Positions 28,923 to 38,313 of a DNA stretch of 64,000 nucleotides are shown here, piece after piece. The stretch is taken from NCBI GenBank assembly GCA_913061005.1, contig CAJXSH010000004.1, forward strand, positions 62,001-126,000. Reading direction: 5' to 3'. The DNA comes from an uncultured Ectothiorhodospiraceae bacterium (GTDB lineage: Bacteria; Pseudomonadota; Gammaproteobacteria; Nitrococcales; Nitrococcaceae). The first letter of the stretch is position 1. Every line of letters begins with the position of its first letter. The notes under the pieces are model-generated. The model was not told the DNA's origin and searched no databases. It was given only the letters and a program-made list of their open reading frames with translations. The position numbers and the translations under genes were made by a program.

Positions 28923-29540
28923 TCAGGCCGCCAGCACCCCCTCGCGACAGATAAACTCGATCACTGCCTCAACGCCGTCGCCATGGGCGATGCTCGTCAT
29001 CACGAACGGCGACTCACCCCGCATCGTTCGGGCATCCCGGTCCATGATCTCCAGCGAGGCGCCGACCTGGGGGGCGAGATCGGTTTTGTTGATTACCAGC
29101 AGATCCGACCGGGTGATGCCGGGCCCGCCCTTGCGGGGGATTTTGTCGCCGGCCGAGACATCGATCACATAAACGGTCAGATCCGAGAGCTCCGGCGAGA
29201 ATGTCGCCGAGAGGTTGTCGCCTCCGCTCTCGATAAAGACCACATCCAGATCCGGGTGAGCCGCTTGCAGGTCGGAGACGGCGGTGAGATTCATCGAGGC
29301 ATCCTCGCGGATGGCGGTATGCGGGCAGCCACCGGTCTCGACACCGACGATGCGGCCGGCCGGCAGCGCCTCGTGGCGTGACAGAAACTCGGCATCCTCG
29401 CGGGTGTAGATGTCGTTGGTCACCACAGCGATGGAAAGCCGATCCCGCAGCGCCCGGCAGAGCGCGAGGGTCAGAGCGGTCTTGCCCGAGCCCACCGGCC
29501 CGCCGATACCCACGCGCAGAGGTGAAGCCTGATTGCTCAT
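28923..29540 (-). CDS. ureG: urease accessory GTPase UreG
   Basis: UreG hydrolyses GTP during nickel delivery to apo-urease. The 205-residue protein shows the P-loop GGPVGSGKT (13-21), the nickel-binding CPH motif (Cys72-Pro-His74), [15 protein letters not shown] and the base-recognition NKTDL. It is the last gene of the urease operon; the urtA promoter begins just downstream, so urease and urt units follow one another on the same strand. AGGAG is about ten bases before the ATG. Confidence 0.97.
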   Translation of the reverse strand: MSNQASPLRVGIGGPVGSGKTALTLALCRALRDRLSIAVVTNDIYTREDAEFLSRHEALPAGRIVGVETGGCPHTAIREDASMNLTAVSDLQAAHPDLDVVFIESGGDNLSATFSPELSDLTVYVIDVSAGDKIPRKGGPGITRSDLLVINKTDLAPQVGASLEIMDRDARTMRGESPFVMTSIAHGDGVEAVIEFICREGVLAA

Positions 29541-29561
29541 TGTCTGTTCGCTCCTGTCAGG

Positions 29562-30248
29562 TCAACTTCGAAAAAGCCGTGTGTACTGGGTCTCGTGCCA
29601 GCTGCTGGCAAGGGCGAGCCCCGGGGTCGTCGCGCCGATCGCCGCGTCGTCCAGTGCCATGGCCGCAGCAACCGTCCCGGGCAGCCGCTCGGCGATCTGC
29701 ATCAATACCCGCTGGCCATCGCTTTGGCCGAGCGGGATCAGCTTGACGGCGGCGGCCACTTGGTTTTCGCACCAGGCCCAGGCGTAGGCCTGCAGCAGCG
29801 AACGCCCGGCAATCTGCCAGTGCGCACCGGCCAGGCCGAGGGCCGTGGCAAAGGTCACCGATCGGGCCCGATCCAGCGCGGCCGCTTCTGCCACACCCAG
29901 ATCGTTGAGCAGTCGCGCCAGGGCCCGGCCGATATGGATGTCCTCGGCCCGCAGCTCGGCGGTCTCTCTGGATGCCAGCAAAACCATCGTCCAGGACTCG
30001 ATCGCCGCCTCATCCGAGTCGAGCCAGGCGTCATGCAGGCGCTCGAGCACCGGCAGATCGAGAGCCGCCAACCCATCCTCAAGCTGGCCGGTCAGCCAAT
30101 GCGCGAGTGATGCGGTATCCCGCACCCAGCCCCATTCGATGGCTGCCTCCAGACCCGCCGAATAGGCATAGGCGCCCACCGGCAGGGCCGGGCTGATCAG
30201 CTGCCAGAGCCGCAGCTCGGTGATCGCCGCCGCATCAGTTGTGGGCAT
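29562..30248 (-). CDS. ureF: urease accessory protein UreF
   Basis: UreF bridges UreD and UreG in the urease activation complex. The 228-residue helical protein has the family signatures LISPALPVGAYAYSAGLEAAIEWGWV at the N-terminus and the C-terminal pattern around LIPLGQSDGQRVL. ATG 30248 with GGAAG upstream is chosen over the longer open frame. It overlaps the end of ureE by 14 bp and lies 21 bp before ureG. Confidence 0.94.
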   Translation of the reverse strand: MPTTDAAAITELRLWQLISPALPVGAYAYSAGLEAAIEWGWVRDTASLAHWLTGQLEDGLAALDLPVLERLHDAWLDSDEAAIESWTMVLLASRETAELRAEDIHIGRALARLLNDLGVAEAAALDRARSVTFATALGLAGAHWQIAGRSLLQAYAWAWCENQVAAAVKLIPLGQSDGQRVLMQIAERLPGTVAAAMALDDAAIGATTPGLALASSWHETQYTRLFRS

Positions 30249-30741
30249 GGATGGCTTCCGGGTCGTGATGGTGGCGATGTCCGTGGCCCGGGCCATGACG
30301 ATGCGAGCCATGCGCGTAGGCACCGGCCTCGGGCTGGAAAGGCGCGTGTTCGTGGACCACGTTCAGACCCAGCCCCACGACCATGTCGTCGAGGACATGG
30401 TCGTGGTGATACCGCAGATAACCGGCGCCGATCTCCAGCGGTGTGTGTCGATTGCCGAGGTGATAGGCCGCTTGCAGCAGCTTCCACGGATCGGGGTGGG
30501 TAATGGTGGATACCGCCTCCAGGGCCGCCTCGACCCGCACGACAACCCCCTCGCCGTCGCCCAGATGATCGCCGGGCCACAGCACCGGACCCCCCCGAGG
30601 CAGTTTGACCGCCACCGCCCGGCCATCTTCCAGCGTGGCGCGAAACCGCGCACGCTCTCGCTGAGCGATGGTGAGCACCAGCGTCCCGGTGATAGCCGTC
30701 TCGCCGTCGACTGGTTCCAGTCGTTGCGTGAGCTCAATCAT
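30235..30741 (-). CDS. ureE: urease accessory nickel metallochaperone UreE
   Basis: UreE binds nickel and hands it to UreG. The 168-residue protein has the N-terminal peptide-binding domain (MIELTQRLEP), the metal-binding domain with PWKLLQAAYHLGNRHTPLEI containing the conserved HLGNRH, and a His-rich tail (HGSHRHGPGHGHRHHHD) with about ten histidines that can store nickel. Two adjacent ATGs are possible; 30741 has the better distance to AGGGGGTGG. It follows ureC by ten bases. Confidence 0.95.
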   Translation of the reverse strand: MIELTQRLEPVDGETAITGTLVLTIAQRERARFRATLEDGRAVAVKLPRGGPVLWPGDHLGDGEGVVVRVEAALEAVSTITHPDPWKLLQAAYHLGNRHTPLEIGAGYLRYHHDHVLDDMVVGLGLNVVHEHAPFQPEAGAYAHGSHRHGPGHGHRHHHDPEAIHAHN

Positions 30742-30751
30742 CATCCACCCC

Positions 30752-32455
30752 CTAGAACAGGTAGTAGCGCTGCGAAAGCGGCACCACCTCGGCGGGCTCG
30801 CAGACCAGCAGCTCGCCGTCGGCCCGGACTTCGTAGGTCTGCGGATCAACACTGACCTCGGGCATCCAGTCGTTGAGCTTCATATCCCGCTTACCCACCG
30901 ACCGGCAGTCGCTGACGGCCACGGCCCGTTTGGCAAGACCCAGCCGCTCGGGGACCCCGGCATCGATCGCCGCCTGCGAGCAAAAGGTCACCGCCGTCGA
31001 GCCCACGGCGCCGCCATGGGCGCCGAACATGCCGCGATAGTGGACAGGCTGCGGCGTGGGGATGGAGGCATTGGGATCACCCATGGGCGCGGCGGCGATC
31101 AGACCGCCCTTGACGATCACGCCGGGCTTGGCGCCGAAGAAAGCCGGCTTCCACAGCACCAGATCCGCCAGCTTGCCCACCTCGACCGAACCCACCTCAT
31201 GGCCGATGCCATGGGCAATGGCCGGGTTGATGGTGTACTTGGCCACAAAGCGCCGGGCCCGCAGATTGTCATGCCGGGCCGAGTCCTCGGGCAGCGGGCC
31301 GAACTGCACCTTCATCTTGTGGGCGGTCTGCCAGGTGCGCGAGATCACCTCACCGACACGGCCCATGGCCTGGGAGTCAGAGGCAATCATCGAAAACGCC
31401 CCGCGGTCGTGGAAGATGTCCTCCGCGGCAATGGTCTCGCGGCGGATACGCGACTCGGCAAAGGCCACATCCTCGGGGATGGCCGGATCCAGGTGGTGGC
31501 AGACCATGAGCATGTCGAGATGCTCATCGATGGTATTGCGGGTATAGGGCCGGGTCGGATTGGTGGACGAGGGCAGGACATTGTTCTCGCCACAGGCCCG
31601 GATGATGTCCGGGGCATGGCCGCCGCCGGCGCCCTCGGTATGGTAGGTATGAATGGTCCGGCCCTTGAATGCGGCAATCGTGTCTTCGACGAAACCGGAT
31701 TCGTTGAGGGTGTCGGTGTGGATGGCGATCTGAATGTCATAGGCCTCGGCCACCGACAGCGCATTGTCGATGGCCGCCGGGGTGGTGCCCCAGTCCTCAT
31801 GCAGCTTCAGCCCCATGGCGCCGGCGACGATCTGCTCGTTGAGCGCCTCGGGCCGGCTGGCATTGCCCTTGCCCATGAATCCGAGGTTCATCGAAAAGGC
31901 ATCCGCCGCCTCGAGCATGCGCTCTATATTCCAGGTCCCCGGGGTACAGGTGGTGGCGTTGGTGCCGGTGGCAGGGCCGGTCCCACCCCCGAGCATGGTG
32001 GTCACCCCGGACATCAGCGCCTCTTCGATCTGCTGCGGGCAAATGAAATGGATATGGGCGTCGATGCCGCCGGCAGTGACGATGCTCCCCTCGGCGGCAA
32101 GGGCTTCGGTGCCCGGGCCGATGACGATATCCACGCCGGGCTGGGTATCCGGGTTGCCGGCCTTGCCGATGGCGGCGATGCGCCCTGCGCGTATGCCGAT
32201 ATCGGCCTTGAAAATGCCGGTGTAATCGAGGATCAGGGCATTGGTGATCACCAGATCAACCGCCTCATCACCCGCGGCCTGGCTCTGGCCCATGCCATCG
32301 CGGATGACCTTGCCACCCCCGAATTTGACCTCGTCGCCATAGACGGTGTGGTCCTTTTCGACCTCGATGAAAAGCTCGGTATCGCCCAGCCGCACCCGAT
32401 CACCGGTGGTTGGTCCGTACATCTCGGCATAGGCACTACGATCGATGGTGCTCAT
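30752..32455 (-). CDS. ureC: urease alpha subunit
   Basis: UreC carries the nickel active site that splits urea into ammonia and carbamate. The 567-residue chain aligns residue for residue with the Klebsiella numbering: His134 and His136 (HIHF), carbamylated Lys217 (GLKLHED), His219, His246, His272, flap Cys319 and His320 (MVCHHLD), and Asp360. All catalytic residues are present. It overlaps ureB by four bases, and ureE follows after ten. Confidence 0.98.
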   Translation of the reverse strand: MSTIDRSAYAEMYGPTTGDRVRLGDTELFIEVEKDHTVYGDEVKFGGGKVIRDGMGQSQAAGDEAVDLVITNALILDYTGIFKADIGIRAGRIAAIGKAGNPDTQPGVDIVIGPGTEALAAEGSIVTAGGIDAHIHFICPQQIEEALMSGVTTMLGGGTGPATGTNATTCTPGTWNIERMLEAADAFSMNLGFMGKGNASRPEALNEQIVAGAMGLKLHEDWGTTPAAIDNALSVAEAYDIQIAIHTDTLNESGFVEDTIAAFKGRTIHTYHTEGAGGGHAPDIIRACGENNVLPSSTNPTRPYTRNTIDEHLDMLMVCHHLDPAIPEDVAFAESRIRRETIAAEDIFHDRGAFSMIASDSQAMGRVGEVISRTWQTAHKMKVQFGPLPEDSARHDNLRARRFVAKYTINPAIAHGIGHEVGSVEVGKLADLVLWKPAFFGAKPGVIVKGGLIAAAPMGDPNASIPTPQPVHYRGMFGAHGGAVGSTAVTFCSQAAIDAGVPERLGLAKRAVAVSDCRSVGKRDMKLNDWMPEVSVDPQTYEVRADGELLVCEPAEVVPLSQRYYLF

Positions 32456-32760
32456 GAAAGCGCTCCCATAACCTCGCCGCGGAAGCCGTAGATGCGGCGT
32501 TCGCCGGCGTATTCAACCAAGGTCACTTCGCGGGTCTGTCCCGGCTCGAAGCGCACCGCCGTCCCCGCCGGGATATCCAGGCGGAAACCCTTTGCCGCCT
32601 CGCGATCGAACGCCAACGCCGGATTCGCTTCGGCGAAGTGATAGTGCGAACCCACCTGGATAGGCCGGTCACCGGTGTTCGCCACGGCCACGGTGACCCG
32701 TTGGCGGCCCTCGTTGAGGGCGATTTCACCGGACTCGGTGCGGATTTCTCCGGGGATCAT
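32452..32760 (-). CDS. ureB: urease beta subunit
   Basis: The 102-residue structural subunit starts [16 protein letters not shown] and contains the characteristic [17 protein letters not shown] and [23 protein letters not shown]. It overlaps ureA upstream and ureC downstream by four bases each, consistent with equimolar coupled translation of the (UreABC)3 core. Confidence 0.97.
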   Translation of the reverse strand: MIPGEIRTESGEIALNEGRQRVTVAVANTGDRPIQVGSHYHFAEANPALAFDREAAKGFRLDIPAGTAVRFEPGQTREVTLVEYAGERRIYGFRGEVMGALS

Positions 32761-33092
32761 GACTGCGCCTCCTCGGCCATCGGGCTACTGTGGGCGATCG
32801 GGTCGTGGATGGTGACCAGCTTGGTGCCATCCGGGAATGTGGCCTCGACCTGGACTTCCCGCAGCATCTCGGGGATGCCGTCCATGACCTGATCGCGCGC
32901 CAGCAACCGGGTGCCCTCGCTCATCAGCTGCGCGACCGTCCGGCCGTCGCGGGCGCCCTCGACAATGGCATTGGCGATGTAGGCCATGGCTTCGGGGTAG
33001 TTGAGACGAACACCACGGGCGAGACGCCGTTCGGCGACCATCGCGGCCGTGGCGAGCATCAGCTTGTCTTTCTCTCGGGGGGTGAGTTCCAT
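32757..33092 (-). CDS. ureA: urease gamma subunit
   Basis: The 111-residue gamma subunit begins [27 protein letters not shown] and ends its conserved part with [17 protein letters not shown]. It is about ten residues longer than the Klebsiella protein through an acidic tail [12 protein letters not shown], the kind of length variation seen in many UreA proteins. GAGGAG is five to six bases before the ATG. It overlaps ureB by four bases and follows ureD by nine. Confidence 0.97.
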   Translation of the reverse strand: MELTPREKDKLMLATAAMVAERRLARGVRLNYPEAMAYIANAIVEGARDGRTVAQLMSEGTRLLARDQVMDGIPEMLREVQVEATFPDGTKLVTIHDPIAHSSPMAEEAQS

Positions 33093-33101
33093 GGGTTCTC
33101 C

Positions 33102-33956
33102 TCAGGTATTCCAGATACGCGGCACACAGATCGGCCGGCCCAACAGGACCGGCCGCAGGGCCCGCCAGGCCTCGAGCCTGAGGGCATAGGCCTGAAGCGC
33201 GCCGGCGCCCCGCCAACGCAGCACCAGCAGGTCATCGACAAGGGTTGCCGCCCACTCGCCGGGCAGATGGGCAAGCGCTTCACGGAGCATGGTCAAAAGC
33301 GCCTTATCCGCCGGGGCGGCGATCAACGTGGCCATGGCCTGGGCGCCTCCCAGGCCCCATTGGCCGGTCAGGGTCGGCGAGCCACCGCGCAGACGGGCGT
33401 GCTCAAGCAGCAACGGCACACCGTCGCGCCAGACGGTCATGCGTTGCCGAAAACAGCCCTGGTCGAACGGATATCCACCGGCCGGCCGACCCAGGCAGTT
33501 GAGCTCCCAGGCCAGGCAGCGTGCTCCGGCCTGCAAATCGATGCGCGTTGTCGAGCTGGCAATTGCCCCGGCAAAGGCAATCTGCTCCTGGGGGAACCAC
33601 TCCAGCGTGCCACCGGGTGCCACACCGAGGCGCTGCTCGAGGACGGCCTCATCGCCGAGACTGCGGTAGAACTTGGTGGCACCGGGGCTGGTGACCACGG
33701 CCCAGGCGTTAGGATCGACCGCTAGATCCACCTCCAGCTGATCGCCGCCAACCACTCCGCCCGGCGGATGCAAGACATAGGTATGGCAGGGATCGCCCTC
33801 GGGGTGGAATGGGCGCTGGATGCGCAAGGGCCCCTCATGACGGCGTTCGGTCAATCCGGTGACCGCACCGCAGCGGGCGTAACGCAGCGCCAGATGGGCC
33901 CGCCAGCGCGGATGCCGCCGCTCGGCCGGGGCAATCAGATCGGCCCGGGCCGCCAC
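33102..33956 (-). CDS. ureD: urease accessory protein UreD (UreH)
   Basis: UreD docks on apo-urease and recruits UreF and UreG for nickel insertion. The 284-residue protein has the family motifs HPPGGVVGGDQLEVDLAVD, SPGATKFYRS and WFPQEQIAFAGA. The start is GTG 33956, whose first base is the last base of the preceding TAG (TAGTG), so it is coupled to the small His-rich protein upstream. It is the first recognised ure gene of the operon. Confidence 0.94.
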   Translation of the reverse strand: MAARADLIAPAERRHPRWRAHLALRYARCGAVTGLTERRHEGPLRIQRPFHPEGDPCHTYVLHPPGGVVGGDQLEVDLAVDPNAWAVVTSPGATKFYRSLGDEAVLEQRLGVAPGGTLEWFPQEQIAFAGAIASSTTRIDLQAGARCLAWELNCLGRPAGGYPFDQGCFRQRMTVWRDGVPLLLEHARLRGGSPTLTGQWGLGGAQAMATLIAAPADKALLTMLREALAHLPGEWAATLVDDLLVLRWRGAGALQAYALRLEAWRALRPVLLGRPICVPRIWNT

Positions 33957-34261
33957 TAAAACAGACCGGCGATCAGCCCGAAACCCATCACCGCCAGTGC
34001 GCCCGCCGTGGCGCCGAGCGCCAATCCCGGGCCAGGCGCAGACCGCAATCGCCGCAGCATGAAGGCGCCCACACCGGCCGCCACCGCCGCCAGCACAAGC
34101 GCTGCGCCGAGGCCATGCGCGGGTAGCCCGAGTACCGTCTGCCCATCGGCAAGATGCCAGTGGACCAGCATCAGCGGATGATCATGCCCGCCGACGGCAT
34201 GGGCCAGAGCGCCGCCCGGGAGCATGACGAAAAGGGCTGGCCAGAGGCGAAATCGTTGCAT
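33956..34261 (-). CDS. small His-rich membrane protein at the head of the urease operon
   Basis: The 101-residue product has an N-terminal signal-like helix ending in GGALA, then HAVGGHDHPLMLVHWH with five histidines (or six counting the residue after the predicted cleavage), and two further hydrophobic segments (about residues 48-68 and 80-100) separated by a basic loop RRLR. ATG 34261 has GGAG at about eight bases. The N-terminal histidine cluster after a signal peptide recalls HupE/UreJ nickel permeases, but the protein is only half their length. A role in nickel supply is inferred; I do not recognise the family. Confidence 0.7.
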   Translation of the reverse strand: MQRFRLWPALFVMLPGGALAHAVGGHDHPLMLVHWHLADGQTVLGLPAHGLGAALVLAAVAAGVGAFMLRRLRSAPGPGLALGATAGALAVMGFGLIAGLF

Positions 34262-34307
34262 GGTTGTCTCTCCATCAGTCTGAAAGGATTGCTGACACCG
34301 GATGGGG

Positions 34308-34323
34308 AGCAAGGCCCGTGCCA
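34308..34323 (-). promoter_or_regulatory. sigma-54 promoter of the urease operon
   Basis: The minus-strand sequence TGGCACGGGCCTTGCT is a perfect match to the sigma-54 consensus TGGCACG-N4-TTGCW. The predicted start is near 34297, giving a 36-nt leader before the first gene at 34261. Confidence 0.9.
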
Positions 34324-34400
34324 TGTCCGGCAGATGGGGGCTTAAAACCGCACCGGCGCGGTATCCTCGGCACAATGTCGGTGCGTCGGGCGGCGAGCCG

Positions 34401-34417
34401 TGCACCCGATTGGGGCT
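34401..34417. promoter_or_regulatory. NtrC-like site proximal to the urease operon
   Basis: TGCACC-CGATT-GGGGCT has a perfect left arm and four of six matches on the right. Its centre is about 112 bp upstream of the predicted start. Confidence 0.6.
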
Positions 34418-34430
34418 TTTGACGAGTCGA

Positions 34431-34447
34431 TGCCCCAACTGTGTGCA
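34431..34447. promoter_or_regulatory. NtrC-like site distal to the urease operon
   Basis: TGCCCC-AACTG-TGTGCA matches ten of twelve arm positions of the NtrC dyad, centred 30 bp from the proximal site and about -142 from the predicted start. Confidence 0.65.
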
Positions 34448-34478
34448 GCCCGGATTGCCGCTGGCGTCGGGGGCTTGC

Positions 34479-34487
34479 TGATATCAT
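34479..34487 (+). promoter_or_regulatory. possible extended -10 promoter for the KefB-type gene
   Basis: TGATATCAT carries a TGn extension plus TATCAT, 41 bp upstream of the kefB-like ATG. There is no clear -35 box at the usual distance. Confidence 0.35.
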
Positions 34488-34528
34488 CGCGCCATGCAGC
34501 AATCGAACCTGCCAATGGACCCGCCGGC

Positions 34529-36508
34529 ATGAATGGGCTGAATACCATTCTCATGCTGCTCGCTGCCTCGGTGGCGGTGGTGGCGCTTTTTCGGCGGCTG
34601 GCCCTGCCGCCCATCATCGGTTATCTGGTGGTGGGCATGGCCATTGGCCCATCGGCACTGGGGCTGGTGGACGACACCAAGGACATGCACCTCATCGCCG
34701 AATTTGGCGTGGTGTTTCTGCTTTTTACCATCGGCCTGGAGTTCTCGTTTCCGCAGCTCAATGCCATGCGCTGGGCCGTCGGTGTGCTCGGGGCCAGTCA
34801 GGTGGTGGTCTGTCTGATGCTCTTCGGCGCCGGCGCCTGGTGGTTGACCGGCTCGGCCGAGGCGGCGGTTGTCCTGGGCGGCGCGCTGGCGCTGTCGTCC
34901 ACGGCCATTGTCACCAAGCAGCTCACCGAGCAGCTCGAGATCCACACCCGCCACGGCCGACGCGCCATTGGTGTGCTGCTTTTCCAGGATCTGGCGGTGG
35001 TCCCGCTGCTGATCGCAATCCCCATCCTCGCCGGCAACAGCGAGCGCTCGCTGGGTGTCGAGATGGGGATCGCCCTGGTCAAAGGGGTGGTGGTTTTTGC
35101 CGCCATGGTCTGGATCGGGCGCAAGGCCCTGCGGCCGATCTTCCATGAAGTGGCCCAGGCACGGTCCAATGAGCTCTTCACCCTGACCGTGCTTTTGATC
35201 GCCATTGCCGCGGCCTGGTCGACCCACCTGGCCGGGCTGTCGCTGGCCCTCGGGGCCTTTCTTGCCGGCATCATGCTGGGTGAGACCGAGTACCGGCACC
35301 AGATCGATGCCGATATCCGGCCATTCCGCGATGTCCTGCTGGGGTTTTTCTTCATCACCGTGGGCATGGTGATCGACCTGCCGGTGTTGCTTGCCAACCT
35401 CCACTGGGTGGTGCTGATCAGCGCGGCGATGATGGCCACCAAACTGGTGCTGGTCTACGCCATCGCACGCAGTGTGGATACCCCGCAGGATGCCTCGAGG
35501 ACCGCGATCACCCTGGCCAACGGCGGCGAGTTCGGGTTTGCGCTGATTGCACTGGCCATCAGCGCCGGGCTGCTGACCCCCGACAACAGCCAGCTGGTCC
35601 TGGCGGCGGTGGTGCTGAGCATGGTCGCGGCCCCGCTGCTCATCCGGCATAACGCGGCACTGGCCGAACGCTTCGCCGGCCAGCCGCCAAGCCCCATCGA
35701 TGCCGAGCGCAGCGAGACCGATGTCAGCCGCATCGCCCGGCCGCTGTCAGACCACGTCATCCTCTGCGGTTACGGGCGCACCGGGCAGAACATCGCCCGT
35801 TTTCTGGATCAGGAAGGGATCGATTACCTGGCCCTCGACCTGGACCCGCAGCGGGTCCAGGAAGCGCGCAGCGCCGGCGAACCGGTCAGCTACGGCGACT
35901 GCGAGCGCCGCGAGATCCTCGCCGCCTCGGGGCTCGACCGGGCACGCATGGTGGTGCTGACCTTCGACAGCCCGGCCACCAGCCTCAAGGTGCTCGAACA
36001 GACCCGCGGCGAACGCCCGGAGATCCCTGTATTGGCCCGCACCCGGGATGACCGCTGGATCGAACGGTTCGAGGCGGCCGGTGCCACGGCGGTGGTCCCC
36101 GAGGTGCTCGAGGCCAGCCTGATGCTTTCCTCTCACGTGCTCGCCCTGCTGGGTATCCCCATGGCCCGGGTGTTCCGCCATGTCCGATCGGTCCGTGGCG
36201 ATCGCTACCGGCTGCTACGCGGCTATTTCCACGGCGCCGAGCGCATCGACATGGAGAAGGCGGACCGCTTTCGTGAGCAGCTCCATGCCATCACGCTGTC
36301 GGGTAAAGCCCGGGCCATCGGGGCCCGGCTGGCCGACCTGGATCTGGAACGACATGGCGTTACCGTGACCGCGGTGCGCCGGGGCGGGATCCGCGGCCCC
36401 CAGCCCGAGCCGGAGACCCTGCTACACGATGGCGATGTGCTGGTGTGCTACGGCACCCCCGAGGCGCTTGAGCATGCCGAACACATACTGCTGGGACGGG
36501 CACGTTAG
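34529..36508 (+). CDS. KefB-type monovalent cation:proton antiporter with RCK domain
   Basis: The 659-residue protein has a CPA2 exchanger domain of about twelve helices (FLLFTIGLEFSFPQLNAMRW, GALALSSTAIVTKQL, LLFQDLAVVPLL, NGGEFGFALIALA), a TrkA-N/RCK nucleotide-binding domain (HVILCGYGRTGQNIARFLDQEGIDYLALDLDP) and a TrkA-C domain at the end. It would export K+ or Na+ in exchange for protons. ATG 34529 is the first methionine at the start of helix 1; an upstream open frame covers the urease regulatory region. No ancillary KefG/KefF gene is adjacent. Confidence 0.9.
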   Translation: MNGLNTILMLLAASVAVVALFRRLALPPIIGYLVVGMAIGPSALGLVDDTKDMHLIAEFGVVFLLFTIGLEFSFPQLNAMRWAVGVLGASQVVVCLMLFGAGAWWLTGSAEAAVVLGGALALSSTAIVTKQLTEQLEIHTRHGRRAIGVLLFQDLAVVPLLIAIPILAGNSERSLGVEMGIALVKGVVVFAAMVWIGRKALRPIFHEVAQARSNELFTLTVLLIAIAAAWSTHLAGLSLALGAFLAGIMLGETEYRHQIDADIRPFRDVLLGFFFITVGMVIDLPVLLANLHWVVLISAAMMATKLVLVYAIARSVDTPQDASRTAITLANGGEFGFALIALAISAGLLTPDNSQLVLAAVVLSMVAAPLLIRHNAALAERFAGQPPSPIDAERSETDVSRIARPLSDHVILCGYGRTGQNIARFLDQEGIDYLALDLDPQRVQEARSAGEPVSYGDCERREILAASGLDRARMVVLTFDSPATSLKVLEQTRGERPEIPVLARTRDDRWIERFEAAGATAVVPEVLEASLMLSSHVLALLGIPMARVFRHVRSVRGDRYRLLRGYFHGAERIDMEKADRFREQLHAITLSGKARAIGARLADLDLERHGVTVTAVRRGGIRGPQPEPETLLHDGDVLVCYGTPEALEHAEHILLGRAR

Positions 36509-36528
36509 CGGCGCCGACCCCGGCGCCG
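36509..36528 (+). terminator. hairpin after the KefB-type gene
   Basis: Two copies of the self-complementary CGGCGCCG (36509-36516 and 36521-36528) flank ACCC immediately after the stop codon. No T-run follows, so termination would be weak. Confidence 0.35.
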
Positions 36529-36553
36529 GCGGGTCCGAAAAGGCAGGGGGCGT

Positions 36554-37069
36554 TCAGCCCTCGGGGATTTCCAGGCCGGTTTCTGTCTCGATCATCCACT
36601 CGATGGCCGCGCGGATCTCTTCTTCGCTGGCGGCACCGCCCTGGGCGGGCATGTTGCCGTAGCCATTGGCCACGTTACTGACCAGTGTATCCCAGCCCTT
36701 GCCGATGCGCTCGTTCCAGCCATCGACATCACCGATGCCGGGTGCGTTGAGGAAGTTGCCCTGGTGACAGGCGATGCACACCGCCTGGGTGACCTGCTCG
36801 CCACTGCGTACCTCGACAACACCCCCGGCGTCATCCGCCGGCGCCTCATCGGCCGACGCCAGGGCCGGGGCCGGCTCGCCGCTCAGCCGCACGGCGTAGG
36901 ACGGCGCCAGGTTTTGCTCGGCCCGTTCCTGGACCAGCGCATCCCGCTCGGGATTCTCGTCACCGAACAGCGAATTGGCCACCACGATCAAAAAGATGGT
37001 CACGCCCACCAGTGCGGCAATCACCAGGGCAAAATTGCGAAGAAAAACGCCGTCCTGTTCCGTGCTCAC
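36554..37069 (-). CDS. membrane-anchored cytochrome c5-like protein
   Basis: The 171-residue protein has an N-terminal membrane anchor (about residues 10-30, ALVIAALVGVTIFLIVVANS), a flexible acidic linker, and one c-type heme domain with CIACH and the distal Met in GNMPAQGG. That heme pattern with WNERIGKGWDTL is the cytochrome c5 family, periplasmic electron carriers to terminal oxidases. The start is GTG 37069 with GAGGA seven bases upstream. It is convergent with the antiporter gene. Confidence 0.9.
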   Translation of the reverse strand: MSTEQDGVFLRNFALVIAALVGVTIFLIVVANSLFGDENPERDALVQERAEQNLAPSYAVRLSGEPAPALASADEAPADDAGGVVEVRSGEQVTQAVCIACHQGNFLNAPGIGDVDGWNERIGKGWDTLVSNVANGYGNMPAQGGAASEEEIRAAIEWMIETETGLEIPEG

Positions 37070-37162
37070 TGCACAATCCTCGAGTTCATTCGTCTGACCG
37101 CGAAGTATAGCGATATTGCCCATCACGGCAAACGGGGGCTATCAGCCGGCGAGGGATGGTTG

Positions 37163-37168
37163 TACAAT
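37163..37168 (+). promoter_or_regulatory. -10 element of the tRNA-Arg gene
   Basis: TACAAT lies 11 bp upstream of the tRNA 5' end. A recognisable -35 box is not seen. Confidence 0.45.
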
Positions 37169-37179
37169 CCACCGCCGTT

Positions 37180-37256
<77 letters not shown>

Positions 37257-37290
37257 GTCTCCCTCCGGTAATGCCTATCACGAGGACGCC

Positions 37291-38313
37291 GTGAAAGCCT
37301 ATTTCGATGACCGTCAGGACCTCCATCACCCGCGCACCTATTTCACCCGGGGTCAAATGCGCGCGCCGCAGGAAATCCCCGAGCGCACCGGGCATATCCG
37401 AAGCGGTCTGACCGACAACGGGGTCGCGATATCACCGGTCACCGACCATGGCACGGCCCCCATCAACGCCGTCCACGACCTGGGCTATCTGCGCTTTCTC
37501 GAATCCTGCCACCGCCGCTGGAAGGCAATGCCCGAGGACTGGGGCGACGAGGTGCTGTCGAATATCTTCGTGCGCTCGCCCAACCCGCTCAAGGGCATCC
37601 TCGCCGAGGCGGCGCGTTATCTTGCCGATGGCAGCTGCCCGGTGGGCGAGCATACCTGGGAGGCCGCCTACTGGTCCGCCCAGGGGGCGGTCTGTGCCGC
37701 CGCCGATGTGATTGGCGGTGCACCCATGAGCTTCGCGCTGTGTCGTCCGCCCGGCCATCATGCCCGCGTCGATGCCGCCGGCGGCTTCTGCTATCTCAAC
37801 AATGCCGCCATCGCGGCACAGCATCTTCGGCAGCGCTATGGCCGGGTCGTTGTGCTGGATACCGATGTCCACCATGGCCAGGGCATCCAGGAGATCTTCT
37901 ACGAGCGCGATGATGTGCTCTATATCTCGATCCATGGCGATCCCACCAACTTCTATCCCGTGGTCACGGGCTTTGAGAACGAGCGCGGTGAAGGCCGTGG
38001 ACACGGCTACAACATCAACCTGCCACTGCCCCACGGCTCAGACGCCGATGCCTTCTTCGGCCGGCTGGACGAGGCCCTGGCGGCCATCCGGTTGTTCGCG
38101 CCCGATGCGCTGGTGTTCTCGAACGGTTTCGATATCTACCGCGAGGACCCGCAGGCGAAGATCGGCGTCGACTCGGATGACATCCAGACGCTGGGCGCCC
38201 GGATTGCCGGCCTGCAACTGCCGACGGTGGTCATTCAGGAAGGGGGCTATCACTACGAGAGCCTCAGCCGGAACACGGCCGCACTGATCCAGGGTCTCGG
38301 TGGCAACCACTGA
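37291..38313 (+). CDS. histone deacetylase superfamily protein, acetylpolyamine amidohydrolase-like
   Basis: The 340-residue zinc hydrolase shows the active-site His pair His156/His157 (RPPGHHARV), metal ligands Asp192 and His194 (DTDVHHGQG), [11 protein letters not shown], and the catalytic Tyr region QEGGYHYES. The length and SIHGDP motif fit bacterial acetylpolyamine amidohydrolases, which deacetylate acetylputrescine or acetylcadaverine; protein deacetylation is an alternative. The start is GTG 37291 with GAGGA five bases upstream, only 34 nt after the tRNA. It overlaps the following transporter gene by 14 bp. Confidence 0.87.
   Translation: MKAYFDDRQDLHHPRTYFTRGQMRAPQEIPERTGHIRSGLTDNGVAISPVTDHGTAPINAVHDLGYLRFLESCHRRWKAMPEDWGDEVLSNIFVRSPNPLKGILAEAARYLADGSCPVGEHTWEAAYWSAQGAVCAAADVIGGAPMSFALCRPPGHHARVDAAGGFCYLNNAAIAAQHLRQRYGRVVVLDTDVHHGQGIQEIFYERDDVLYISIHGDPTNFYPVVTGFENERGEGRGHGYNINLPLPHGSDADAFFGRLDEALAAIRLFAPDALVFSNGFDIYREDPQAKIGVDSDDIQTLGARIAGLQLPTVVIQEGGYHYESLSRNTAALIQGLGGNH

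Noticed and set aside
30668-32491. 607-codon open frame on the plus strand
   Set aside because: Shadow of ureC, which is complete with all active-site residues.
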